A stretch of 21,209 bases of DNA, taken from Cocleimonas sp. (GTDB lineage: Bacteria; Pseudomonadota; Gammaproteobacteria; Thiotrichales; Thiotrichaceae). The notes beneath the pieces are model-generated. The model made no database searches. It was not told the origin of the DNA and worked only from the letters and a program-made list of their open reading frames with translations. The stretch is taken from assembly GCA_023146675.1 (NCBI GenBank), contig JAGLBQ010000215.1:1-21209 (forward strand). Direction: 5' to 3'. Shown here piece by piece: positions 1 to 7,047 of this stretch (positions within the stretch are counted from its first letter, which is position 1; the number at the start of each line of letters is the position of its first letter). The position numbers and the translations under genes were made by a program.

Positions 1-1034
1 AGTGTGGTCATTGAATGGTTGGAAATTTTACCAGGGTTCAATAAGAAATTATTGGCATTCATTAACGGCTTTATTCCAGATTTTCCTAGCACTCTATAAT
101 GCGGTAAGTCTTTTTTAATAGTCCACTTTTTAATTTCAGTGATCATTTCCTGTTTAACTTTTGCATACTCTGCCTTGGTCATCTTTTTAGGCGTTTCTAG
201 GTATTTATACGTTGTAGGAAAAGAGACATTACTACCAGAAAGCACGAGATAAAGCTGATTGCCAATGCGTCGAGTTGTTTTTGAATGCCCTTCCATTTGC
301 ACATGCTTGAGCACGCTTGGCTTTGCTTTATTGCGAACATCTACGCTAATGACATGGGTTACACCAGACCAGCGGGAATGCTTGCTTCTTAATGATTTTC
401 GGTAGCTATTTCCGATAATAATCAGCTTGTTACTATGAGGCATTAAATACATGCCTTCCACACGAATGTCTTTATGAAACCCAATAGCAGATATTTGTCG
501 AGGTTGTTTTTTGCCTGATTGAGCATCAAAAATACGCACACCGGCAGCTCTTTGACCATAGTTATTATTGCTAATCGCAAATAAATAACGTCCATCAGTT
601 TTTACAAAATCCGCCTCATCAACGCCTTTTTCTTGAACATTGGTCGAAGACGCCTGTGGTTTTGCAGCTCGTTTAGCCATTGCCCTTGGAGCGCGCCTAA
701 CAGGCATTGGTAATCCTCCTCCTCGCCTTTTGTATACATTGGGACAATTATGTGTGTGGGAATGATTGCGCGCACCATGATGCTTATGTTTTACCGCTTT
801 GGTACAGCGCCAGATAGCAGAGTGACTATGTGTTTCCTTGTCGGTATAAGGCTGAGGATTATCTATTTTAATTTTATCAATTAGATATTGATGAATTTGG
901 CTATCAAGCTGTTTGCTAGAAACTTGTTTTAAATAACCATCCTTATCGCCAATCGCCTCTGCGTAAACAGAATTTGAAAAGATAAATATTAAAGGTAGTA
1001 GCCATTTTAGATTGTAAATATTTATGTTTTTCAT
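1..1034 (-). CDS. Secreted beta-propeller domain protein (PF09826 type), 3' end outside window
   Basis: I translated this reading frame by hand; it is open to the left edge, so about 344 N-terminal residues are visible and the C-terminus is missing. It starts with ATG at 1034, preceded by a TTGAGGAATT ribosome site. Residues 1-25 form a signal peptide with a VYA cleavage site, so the protein is exported. Residues 60-110 are rich in His and Cys (HSHSAIW, HKHHGARNHSHTHNCP), a possible metal-binding patch. The stretch GVDEADFVKTDGRYLFAI is the hallmark start of the secreted beta-propeller family PF09826, whose function is poorly known. The rest shows propeller-like strands (VISVDVRNK, RRIGNQLYLVLSG). 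It follows two other exported-protein genes in the same direction and may share their role at the cell surface. Family assignment is fairly sure; function is unknown. Confidence 0.8.
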   Translation of the reverse strand, partial: MKNINIYNLKWLLPLIFIFSNSVYAEAIGDKDGYLKQVSSKQLDSQIHQYLIDKIKIDNPQPYTDKETHSHSAIWRCTKAVKHKHHGARNHSHTHNCPNVYKRRGGGLPMPVRRAPRAMAKRAAKPQASSTNVQEKGVDEADFVKTDGRYLFAISNNNYGQRAAGVRIFDAQSGKKQPRQISAIGFHKDIRVEGMYLMPHSNKLIIIGNSYRKSLRSKHSRWSGVTHVISVDVRNKAKPSVLKHVQMEGHSKTTRRIGNQLYLVLSGSNVSFPTTYKYLETPKKMTKAEYAKVKQEMITEIKKWTIKKDLPHYRVLGKSGIKPLMNANNFLLNPGKISNHSMTT

Positions 1035-1140
1035 AATTCCTCAATACCCTTTATAACAGTTGGTTATCTTGACTGAAAAGCCTCAGCTTTTGCCTATATC
1101 AATGCTTATCACCCATCACAATATCCCTTAACAGACCAAA

Positions 1141-1209
1141 TTAGGCTTCTTCGCTAACTATTTTTTTGCCACCTTGTGGTTCTGCGGGTAGCATACGATC
1201 CGCTAAGTG
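1141..1209 (-). pseudogene. Possible 3' remnant of an unknown gene
   Basis: A minus-strand frame reads LADRMLPAEPQGGKKIVSEEA then TAA. It looks like the hydrophilic tail of a real protein rather than random AT-rich DNA. Its upstream end stops at an in-frame TAG exactly where the palindromic element at 1211-1243 begins, as if that element replaced the rest of the gene. I do not recognise the parent protein. The stretch is short, so this could be chance. Confidence 0.25.
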
Positions 1210-1210
1210 C

Positions 1211-1243
1211 TATCCCGTATTACGTAAACGTCATACGGGCTAC
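1211..1243. repeat. REP-like palindromic element (CCCGTAT...ATACGGG)
   Basis: CCCGTATTACG (1214-1224), a TAAA loop, and CGTCATACGGG (1229-1239) form an 11-bp stem with one mismatch, followed by CTAC. The form, GTAGCCCGTAT...ATACGGG, is like short palindromes I know to be scattered between genes in gammaproteobacterial genomes. Only one copy occurs in this window, so dispersal cannot be shown here. Confidence 0.55.
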
Positions 1244-1339
1244 AAAAGTATAAGCTACTTTTCGGTTTCATGAAGGATGCCCAAATAAGCCTATTTTAAT
1301 TCTGGCTGCTTATTTGATGTCATATTTATTGCTTATGAA

Positions 1340-2473
1340 TCAATCTTCATCAGGCATGCACTTCTCAAGCTGTTGCATATTGTCCGCTTTTTTAATACAA
1401 GGAGCAGCTTGTAAAAATTGATTAATTTCACTCATGGTTTCTTTTTTTACCTCTGCATTCCAGCTATCAAAACCAATCTCACCATCATTTCCATCAGGGA
1501 ATTTTGCCGCTGCTTTCTTAGCACATTTATTCACTTCTTTAAGTGTGTCTGCTGCATCGAAACATCCTTTAGCAAACTCCATCATTTCTGCTTGAGCCAA
1601 TGTCTTTCTCTTAATGACTGGAAACATCATCCCCTGCATCGCCTGTTGCATTGATTTTTGCTGATCTTCGGAAGGCGCTTTGCCTTTATCAATACCCACT
1701 TTTATAGCAGCTTCCGCCATCATTTTAAGCATTTTCTGCACTTCATCAGCGCCTTTATCGGTTTGCTTTTCAACCTTTTTATCCATAGCATCCAATTGAT
1801 TTTTATCAAGCTTTTTTGGTGCAGAGATCATGTCTTCGTTCATATCATAGACAGGAAAATCAGGTAACTTAAAATCATCCTTGCCAAGTTTTACATCAAA
1901 CTCTGCTTTGGTAGCAATTTCAACACTTTTAATCCCCATCATATCCGTTTCAACTCTGAGAGGGATGCCTTTGTACATACACTGCTTTACACCCATCACT
2001 TCCCAGATATCGCAGCTGTGTCCAGCAACTTTATCCGAGCCTATTTTTTTTCCACCCATTTTCTTCATCATCGCTTCGCCGGTACTAGCCATATCCTTAC
2101 CACCCATTAATCCAGCCATTGCCATTGCAGTATTTTTCATACGGATAATGCGCTTTTTCTCAAAATCAACTGAATACAGCATGGAGCCTTTCATATATTT
2201 GAGTTGATGAGATTTAATGGTCGTTGTTTTTCCTCCTTGTGTGCGTTTTTCTATTTTATTTTCTTCAGTTATCTCATTTGCTCCATATTGATTGAAGATA
2301 AGTCGTTTTTTTCCAATGGTCTTGGTTTTCATCATACCCATCGCATTGCCAGCGCTTTTTATTTCATAATCGATCTTTGCGCTTTCGACAAAATAGCGTT
2401 TAACCTGCCCCTCTGCTAGTGCCAAATTGCTTGTTGTGAGTACTAGTATTGAAATTGCTAATGTTGTTTTCAT
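1340..2473 (-). CDS. Exported Met-rich protein with C-x12-C C-terminal module
   Basis: A 377-residue protein that starts with a clear signal peptide (cleavage near LALA-EG, residue 20), so it is probably periplasmic or secreted. Residues 25-210 alternate short strands and resemble DUF4412-type envelope domains: a Met/Gly/Lys-rich stretch (GGKDMASTGEAMMKKMGGKK) precedes GHSCDIWEV and KQCMYKGIPLRVE, whose two Cys could pair. Residues 220-290 are Lys/Met-rich and probably helical. The C-terminus (about 306-373) has two C-x12-C motifs, CFDAADTLKEVNKC and CIKKADNMQQLEKC, separated by a Trp-containing linker. The same module ends the neighbouring 922-residue vWA protein. The gene begins 12 bp after that gene's stop, so the two are very likely one transcript. 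The family of the N-terminal part is a guess; no catalytic motif is visible. Confidence 0.8.
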   Translation of the reverse strand: MKTTLAISILVLTTSNLALAEGQVKRYFVESAKIDYEIKSAGNAMGMMKTKTIGKKRLIFNQYGANEITEENKIEKRTQGGKTTTIKSHQLKYMKGSMLYSVDFEKKRIIRMKNTAMAMAGLMGGKDMASTGEAMMKKMGGKKIGSDKVAGHSCDIWEVMGVKQCMYKGIPLRVETDMMGIKSVEIATKAEFDVKLGKDDFKLPDFPVYDMNEDMISAPKKLDKNQLDAMDKKVEKQTDKGADEVQKMLKMMAEAAIKVGIDKGKAPSEDQQKSMQQAMQGMMFPVIKRKTLAQAEMMEFAKGCFDAADTLKEVNKCAKKAAAKFPDGNDGEIGFDSWNAEVKKETMSEINQFLQAAPCIKKADNMQQLEKCMPDED

Positions 2474-2485
2474 TTTTAATTCTTC

Positions 2486-5254
2486 CTATTTTGAGAACAT
2501 TTCAAGTTCTTTCATCATTTCAGCGTCATCTTTATCACTCTTTTCTTGCTGATTTTTTTCTGCTGGCTGATTGGTTGTTTTTGCCATGCCGCCTAATGCA
2601 TTGAGTAAATTACCAAGCTGCTCAAACTCTGATTTTTTGGCAGTATGTTTACCGTTAGCTTTAATGCAACGCTCAAGATCTAGAAAGCCAGCACCTTGAT
2701 CAAAGCAACTCAGCGTAAGCTTCATTTCCTTTAGTTCATTTTGTTTTTTCAGTACTGTTTTTTGCTTAATATCATCATTCCATTCAGTATGTTGTTTCAT
2801 ATCTATTTTTTTGTCAGATTTAAAACCAGTCGCTTTTAGGAATTGATCTTCGACTAATAGCAATATTTCCTTTTCAATTAGCTCACACTGTTCTACCGCG
2901 CTAAGATCATCTGCTTTTTCATAGCACTCAATACTGGATTGATACTTAGGAATGGCAACTCTAATGCTTTCTTTAACACCTTCTAGTGGTTTCTTTTCGA
3001 GATCTTTTCCCAGACTGCGTAGACCATTAATCAAAGCACCTGCTTGACGCATTGCTCCTTGCACTTCACCCGCACTAGGTAAGCCTACATCATCTGCACT
3101 GCCATTAGCTTTACGCTCATTAGCAACCATCTGATTTTGCTTTGACATTGTCTCCATTCGCTTACCAAGATCGGCTAGACCCTTGGTTAACATATTATCT
3201 TTTGGAGGCTGGCTAACTGTTTGTGTTGATTGCTCTATTTTCTTCGATGTAGATTTTTCTTCGGTATTGCTTGATGACTGACTTTGCTTATCTGCATCAA
3301 TAAGGTCTTGGTGATCAGGCTCTTTCTTACTTTCCAACATATCAATAGTGATTTGCTTAGGGTGATCAGCACCTACACTAAATTTTGTTGTTTTGGTCAC
3401 ATTATTAATCGTAGACTCAAGACTGTAGTTACCATTATCAATGCCTACTTGCAATACATCGCTACATTTAGCTTTTTTTCCATAGACCATTCGTCCATTA
3501 GTCGCATAAACTTCATGATTGATAGAGGCATTTCCATCTGAACATTTTGATCCTATTTGGAATTGAACAAAAACAATGTGTGTTTTAGTGGTTTCTCCTG
3601 ATTCGATATCAACAAATGTGTCTTTTTTGAATTTCTTAGTGCTGGATTGAAGAACATATTTACCGATAGGAAGCTGTTTAAAACACCCCTTTTGTTTGGA
3701 GGAAGAACACCCCATTACATGGCTTCCACGCTCACCCTCATCATTTTTATAAATTTGATGATAGGCTTTTACCCACCTGCCACCTTCTTTCTCACTCGCT
3801 GTTATTTCAATCTTACTGGTTTGTCCCATCACAATATGTAATTTGGTCAATTCACCTGCGGTAATTTGCAAGGGTGATTTACGTTTTAATTGATTATAAG
3901 TTGACTCAACAATATATTTTCCAACAGGAAGTTGTTTTACACAACTCTTTTGTTTTTTCGAAGGACAGCCTTCGATGTGCTTTCCACGTTCGCCCTCATC
4001 CTCTTTATAGACTTGATGATAGGCTGAAACCCATTTCCCCTCTTCTTTTTCACTCGCTGTAATTTCAAATTTTCCAGTTTGTCCCATCACAATATGTAAC
4101 TTGGTCAATTCACCTGCGGTAATTTGCAAGAGCGATTTACGTTTTAATTTATTATACGTTGATTCAACAATATATTTGCCAATAGGAAGTTGTTTAACAC
4201 AACTCTTTTGTTTTTTTGAAGGACAACCTTCAATGTGCTTTCCACGTTCGCCCTCATCCTCTTTATAGATTTGATGATAAGCTGAAATCCATTTTCCCTC
4301 TTCTTTTTCACTCGCTGTAAGTTCAAATTTTCCAGTTTGTCCCATCACAATATGTAACTTGGTCAATTCACCTGCGGTAATTTGCAGGAGCGATTTACGT
4401 TTTAATTTATTATACGTTGATTCAACAATATATTTACCAATAGGAAGTTGTTTAACACAACTCTTTTGTTTTTTTGAAGGACAGCCTTCGACGTGCTTTC
4501 CACGTTCGCCATCATCCTCTTTATAGATTTGGTGATAGGCTGAAATCCATTTTCCCTCTTCTTTTTCACTCGCAGTAATTTCTAAATTATTCTTAAGTTT
4601 TTTAACAACAGGAGGCTTAGGTTCTTCCTTTTGTACTTTCTCTGCAATTTTCCCCATAGCATCATTTAATGAAGATGCATTTTTAGCAGAAAAATACTCA
4701 CCACCCGTAGAATCAGCAATACATTTAAGCTGTTCTCCAGTCTGCTTATCCACATCAAAACCAATGACATGAGCAACAAAATCTATTCCCTCAACCTCTA
4801 GCGCCTTAGCCGTAGCACAAGGGTCAGCATCGCAAGTCTCTTTGCCATCACTAATTAAAATAACTGTTGCTTTTTCTTCGGTATAACGCAGCCCTTCAGC
4901 CGCCTTTTTCAGCGATCTGCTAATCGGAGTTTTACCCTTAGGTTTAATTGCTTTAACCTTCGTAATCATGCCCTTTTTATCAAGCTGACCAATGGGAACC
5001 AGTGTTTGAATATCATTACAATCCCCTTTTTTTCGATGTCCATAAGCAATTAATCCAAGGTGAACATTTTTATCCCAGTTAGAAACCACGTTATTAAGCG
5101 CATTCTTGGCAATACTGATTTTAGCCTCACCATTAATCTGTCCCCACATACTGCCAGAGGCATCAAATACCAGCATCGCTTGCGGCTTGTCTTCTGCATA
5201 GACAGAAAGCTGTGTTAAGAATAGAAAAGATAAGGTAAAAATAAGTTTTTTCAT
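2486..5254 (-). CDS. Exported vWA-domain protein with tandem 86-residue repeats
   Basis: A 922-residue protein with a signal peptide (residues 1-20, VYA-ED). Residues 25-205 are a von Willebrand factor A domain with an intact MIDAS metal site: D31-x-S33-x-S35 (DASGSMWG), the Thr of GKTPISRSL and the Asp of VILISDGKETC. Such domains bind protein ligands through a divalent cation. From residue 224 come four 86-residue repeats, the first three almost identical, then a fifth degenerate unit to about 640; each full unit carries a conserved Cys pair (GCPSKKQKSC). Residues 640-730 are Ser/Gln/Lys-rich and look disordered. The C-terminus carries two C-x12-C motifs (CYEKADDLSAVEQC, CFDQGAGFLDLERC) shared with the next gene. 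The start ATG has a good GAGGGA ribosome site and overlaps, as ATGA, the end of a broken RDD-type frame. A surface adhesion or assembly role is inferred, not shown. Confidence 0.9.
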   Translation of the reverse strand: MKKLIFTLSFLFLTQLSVYAEDKPQAMLVFDASGSMWGQINGEAKISIAKNALNNVVSNWDKNVHLGLIAYGHRKKGDCNDIQTLVPIGQLDKKGMITKVKAIKPKGKTPISRSLKKAAEGLRYTEEKATVILISDGKETCDADPCATAKALEVEGIDFVAHVIGFDVDKQTGEQLKCIADSTGGEYFSAKNASSLNDAMGKIAEKVQKEEPKPPVVKKLKNNLEITASEKEEGKWISAYHQIYKEDDGERGKHVEGCPSKKQKSCVKQLPIGKYIVESTYNKLKRKSLLQITAGELTKLHIVMGQTGKFELTASEKEEGKWISAYHQIYKEDEGERGKHIEGCPSKKQKSCVKQLPIGKYIVESTYNKLKRKSLLQITAGELTKLHIVMGQTGKFEITASEKEEGKWVSAYHQVYKEDEGERGKHIEGCPSKKQKSCVKQLPVGKYIVESTYNQLKRKSPLQITAGELTKLHIVMGQTSKIEITASEKEGGRWVKAYHQIYKNDEGERGSHVMGCSSSKQKGCFKQLPIGKYVLQSSTKKFKKDTFVDIESGETTKTHIVFVQFQIGSKCSDGNASINHEVYATNGRMVYGKKAKCSDVLQVGIDNGNYSLESTINNVTKTTKFSVGADHPKQITIDMLESKKEPDHQDLIDADKQSQSSSNTEEKSTSKKIEQSTQTVSQPPKDNMLTKGLADLGKRMETMSKQNQMVANERKANGSADDVGLPSAGEVQGAMRQAGALINGLRSLGKDLEKKPLEGVKESIRVAIPKYQSSIECYEKADDLSAVEQCELIEKEILLLVEDQFLKATGFKSDKKIDMKQHTEWNDDIKQKTVLKKQNELKEMKLTLSCFDQGAGFLDLERCIKANGKHTAKKSEFEQLGNLLNALGGMAKTTNQPAEKNQQEKSDKDDAEMMKELEMFSK
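3554..4585 (-). repeat. Four tandem 258-bp in-frame coding repeats
   Basis: Units run about 4585-4328, 4327-4070, 4069-3812 and 3811-3554. The landmark cccatcacaatatgta recurs at 3825, 4083 and 4341, exactly 258 bp apart. Units 1-3 differ by only a few bases, while the last has diverged (GCSSSKQKGC in place of GCPSKKQKSC). Each encodes one 86-residue, probably beta-sandwich unit with two Cys, a YHQ(I/V)YK core and a LP(I/V)GKY motif. The near-identity points to recent duplication or ongoing conversion. Confidence 0.95.
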
Positions 5255-5436
5255 TTTGATTCCCTCGTGAAAGTAAACAGATTGAATGGGACTTCAACCT
5301 TGATCATATTAGGAGACATAAAACCAAGTAGTAGAGCAAAAGGAAGAATAATTAAAGCAATAATAAGTTTGTCAATAATCACGGCGATAAAGCATAACCA
5401 GAAGCCTGCAAATTAATATTGCTGGTTTATATCCAT
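5251..5436 (-). pseudogene. Broken RDD-type membrane protein gene
   Basis: Read from ATG at 5436, the frame gives MDINQQY, then an in-frame TAA (5413-5415), then FAGFWLCFIAVIIDKLIIA and one more hydrophobic stretch, ending in RESK and a TGA at 5251-5253 that overlaps the vWA start codon. The F-A-G-F-W-x-x-F-I-A-x-x-I-D string is typical of the start of RDD-family inner-membrane proteins. The usual later membrane segments are missing, so the frame is both interrupted and shortened. It may once have been the first gene of the vWA operon; now it may act only as a leader. Confidence 0.5.
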
Positions 5437-5532
5437 AGTAAATTTCTCTCATTTATGTTTTTTATACTTGGAAGTTTAGTCTGTATTATCACAACCATTG
5501 CATAGAGATAAGGTAAATATGGAGTTTTTTAA

Positions 5533-5799
5533 ATATTTTGGCTAAAGGGTGTATTTACCAAGATAGAGGGGTTGTTTATAGGTACGGAAATATTTGACTA
5601 CTTGAAAGATGGTAACGCGCAATTAAGCAAAAAATTGGTTGATGACCATTTTTCTAAGAAAAAGATTGTTTTAGTTATAGATAATTTGAATACCCATAAA
5701 TTGGGAGCGATTTACGCAATTTCTGAATAGCTAGAAATACACAATATACCCAAACATGACAGCTGGCTGGGTATGAGCGAAATAGAAATTTGGGTACTT
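5533..5799 (+). pseudogene. IS630-type transposase remnant (DDE domain)
   Basis: A plus-strand frame without a start codon reads ...KKKIVLVIDNLNTHKLGAIY..., has an in-frame TAG at 5728-5730, and continues LEIHNIPKHDSWLGMSEIEIW. The IVLV-x-DNLNTH block (second catalytic Asp, codon at 5680) and the LEIH-x-x-PKH-x-SWL-x-M-x-EIE block (final Glu) are signature pieces of IS630-family transposases. The first catalytic Asp region, the helix-turn-helix and the element's ends are not found, and the frame ends against the neighbouring BtrH-type gene. This is a dead fragment marking past insertion between the vWA locus and that gene. Confidence 0.85.
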
Positions 5800-6787
5800 A
5801 GGCTTGAAGTAAACGCATTGCAGAAACTTCCATTTCTGAAATTTTCACCAAAATATCAGATGCTTTATTAATATATGTTATGTCTTCTGATTGGGATGCT
5901 CTGTCAAACAATTCTGAAACCTCTGTCCATAACAGGGCTATCTCAATAAATTCTAAATATGATTTTTGATAGGATAGTTTATCGGTAATCTCGTAACTCT
6001 CTTTCAAAAAATCTCTATACATATTTCTAAACAGCGCACCACCTGTACCCGCTTTCTCCATTAGCATAGCGGTTGTTGCAAACTCATATTCTCTATTTTT
6101 ACTGTTTTTGAACCATTTTTTTATTTCAACACTCATTTTTAATATGCCTTTATAACCAATATTTTTTATTGGAGGGGTTAAATACGCATGAGCATTATTA
6201 GTAATCGCTATTTGAACTGACTCCATAATATTGTAATTTTCATTTTTCCTACTCAGCACATACATTAAGTTTTTAGACGACATTGGTCCCCTCTCTGCTC
6301 GTGCTTTTTCAAGGTTTACTAATGACGTTTTAACTAAACCTCCCTGTTGTTTTGTATCGATTAAATATGAATATTCATCATCATAACCGTAGATTGCAAC
6401 AAAGTGACCAGCAAAATGTACTTTGCTAGTGAAGTAATCCAAATGGTAACAGTCTAGCTGCAAACCGACAGCTTTTCCTTTTTCAATATAGTCAGTAACA
6501 TTGCGCCATGCTTTTTTTATTGATGTTGTTTCTTTTATTTCTAGCGTTAACTTTAAGTTTTTAGACAAGCTCTGAGAAAGCACTAACGGCTTAACTCTTC
6601 CACCAATAAATGGAAAATCCATAAACTTCATATTCCAATAAATAAAACCTAAACCTTCACCTAAACCAAACAACATAGGTTCTGATAGCTCTATATCAAG
6701 CTGCCTTAGTAAACTGCCTGTTGCTGTTGTTTCACAATGCTGCCCAATCAATGGATTAAATTTTTCAATTTTCATTTTGTTACTCAT
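5798..6787 (-). CDS. BtrH_N-type cysteine acyltransferase/peptidase-like protein
   Basis: About 329 residues from ATG 6787; a GTG at 6823 in the same frame is possible but lies inside a strong hairpin, and ATG 6775 is another option. The N-terminal half matches the BtrH_N family: GQHCETTATGSLLRQ (the Cys is the expected nucleophile, residue 18 from this start), LSEPMLFGLGEGLGFIYW, and GHFVAIYGYDD (His about 128 plus Asp). BtrH itself transfers an acyl side chain from a carrier protein onto the aminoglycoside ribostamycin. The C-terminal half, mostly helical, corresponds to the DUF4872 region that often follows BtrH_N. No signal peptide or membrane segment is seen. No carrier protein or biosynthetic neighbour is present, so the substrate is unknown. 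The gene stands alone between an IS remnant and the tRNA terminator. Confidence 0.8.
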   Translation of the reverse strand: MSNKMKIEKFNPLIGQHCETTATGSLLRQLDIELSEPMLFGLGEGLGFIYWNMKFMDFPFIGGRVKPLVLSQSLSKNLKLTLEIKETTSIKKAWRNVTDYIEKGKAVGLQLDCYHLDYFTSKVHFAGHFVAIYGYDDEYSYLIDTKQQGGLVKTSLVNLEKARAERGPMSSKNLMYVLSRKNENYNIMESVQIAITNNAHAYLTPPIKNIGYKGILKMSVEIKKWFKNSKNREYEFATTAMLMEKAGTGGALFRNMYRDFLKESYEITDKLSYQKSYLEFIEIALLWTEVSELFDRASQSEDITYINKASDILVKISEMEVSAMRLLQA

Positions 6788-6813
6788 ACTTAAAAGGAAA
6801 TTATAGAATATAT

Positions 6814-6837
6814 CTCCTGACACCGTTCTGTCAGGAG
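6814..6837. repeat. Perfect 9-bp hairpin at the BtrH-type gene's 5' end
   Basis: CTCCTGACA (6814-6822), loop CCGTTC, TGTCAGGAG (6829-6837). A second small inverted repeat, AAAGCT-TT-AGCTTT (6840-6853), follows directly. On the minus strand both lie 27-66 bases ahead of the likely ATG at 6787. They could be a leader structure, an operator, or a dispersed palindromic element. Confidence 0.6.
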
Positions 6838-6882
6838 TGAAAGCTTTAGCTTTTTCTACGAATAAAAAATAATATATAGGGC

Positions 6883-6910
6883 AAAAAAAAGCCCGCTAGA
6901 TTGCGGGCTT
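6883..6910 (-). terminator. Rho-independent terminator after secG/tRNA-Leu
   Basis: On the minus strand the stem AAGCCCGC/GCGGGCTT with a six-base loop runs straight into eight T residues (6890-6883). It lies 46 bp beyond the tRNA's CCA end and is correctly placed to end the tpiA-secG-tRNA transcript. Confidence 0.92.
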
Positions 6911-6955
6911 TACTACCGTTGGCGAACTTTTACAAACGCTTACGGATTTCTTTAT

Positions 6956-7040
6956 TGGTGCCGATGGCCGGAGTCGAACCGGCACTGCTTGCGCAACACG
7001 CCCCTCAAGCGTGCGTGTCTACCAATTTCACCACATCGGC
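6956..7040 (-). tRNA. tRNA-Leu (anticodon GAG)
   Basis: The 85-base minus-strand sequence begins GCCGATG and ends CATCGGC-A-CCA, so the acceptor stem pairs fully and CCA is encoded. The anticodon arm is CACGC-TTGAGGG-GCGTG, giving GAG, which reads CUC and CUU Leu codons. The long variable arm expected of tRNA-Leu and the GGTTCGAGTCC T-arm are present. It begins 7 bp after the secG stop and is probably processed from the same transcript. Confidence 0.97.
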
Positions 7041-7047
7041 ATATTTT

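Larger units (their letters stand above)
1035..1339. other. 305-bp intergenic stretch with inverted repeats
   Basis: No gene of usual size fits here. The stretch holds a 22-codon reading-frame remnant (1141-1209), a REP-like palindrome (1211-1243), a small perfect hairpin AAAAGTA/TACTTTT (1244-1250 and 1256-1262), and a perfect 8-bp inverted repeat CAAATAAG/CTTATTTG (1282-1289 and 1309-1316). The last lies just after the stop of the 377-residue gene and might help end its transcript, although it has no T-run on the minus strand. Confidence 0.6.

Noticed and set aside
1418..2419. Plus-strand reading frames opposite the 377-residue gene
   Set aside because: They are Phe/His/Ile-rich shadows of a clear minus-strand gene with a signal peptide and have no ribosome sites or family features.
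3284..4326. Reading frames of 60-85 residues on both strands inside the vWA gene, and the regular spacing as a CRISPR array
   Set aside because: They are out-of-frame shadows of the 258-bp coding repeats; the repeat unit is far too long and has no spacers, so it is not CRISPR.
2486..5254. vWA protein as part of a VMAP/MoxR-vWA conflict system
   Set aside because: It has a signal peptide and no MoxR ATPase nearby, so it is an envelope protein unrelated to the island at 17 kb.
6956..7040. tRNA-Leu as an integration site for the BtrH-type gene
   Set aside because: I found no second copy of the tRNA 3' end and no integrase, so an att site is not supported.
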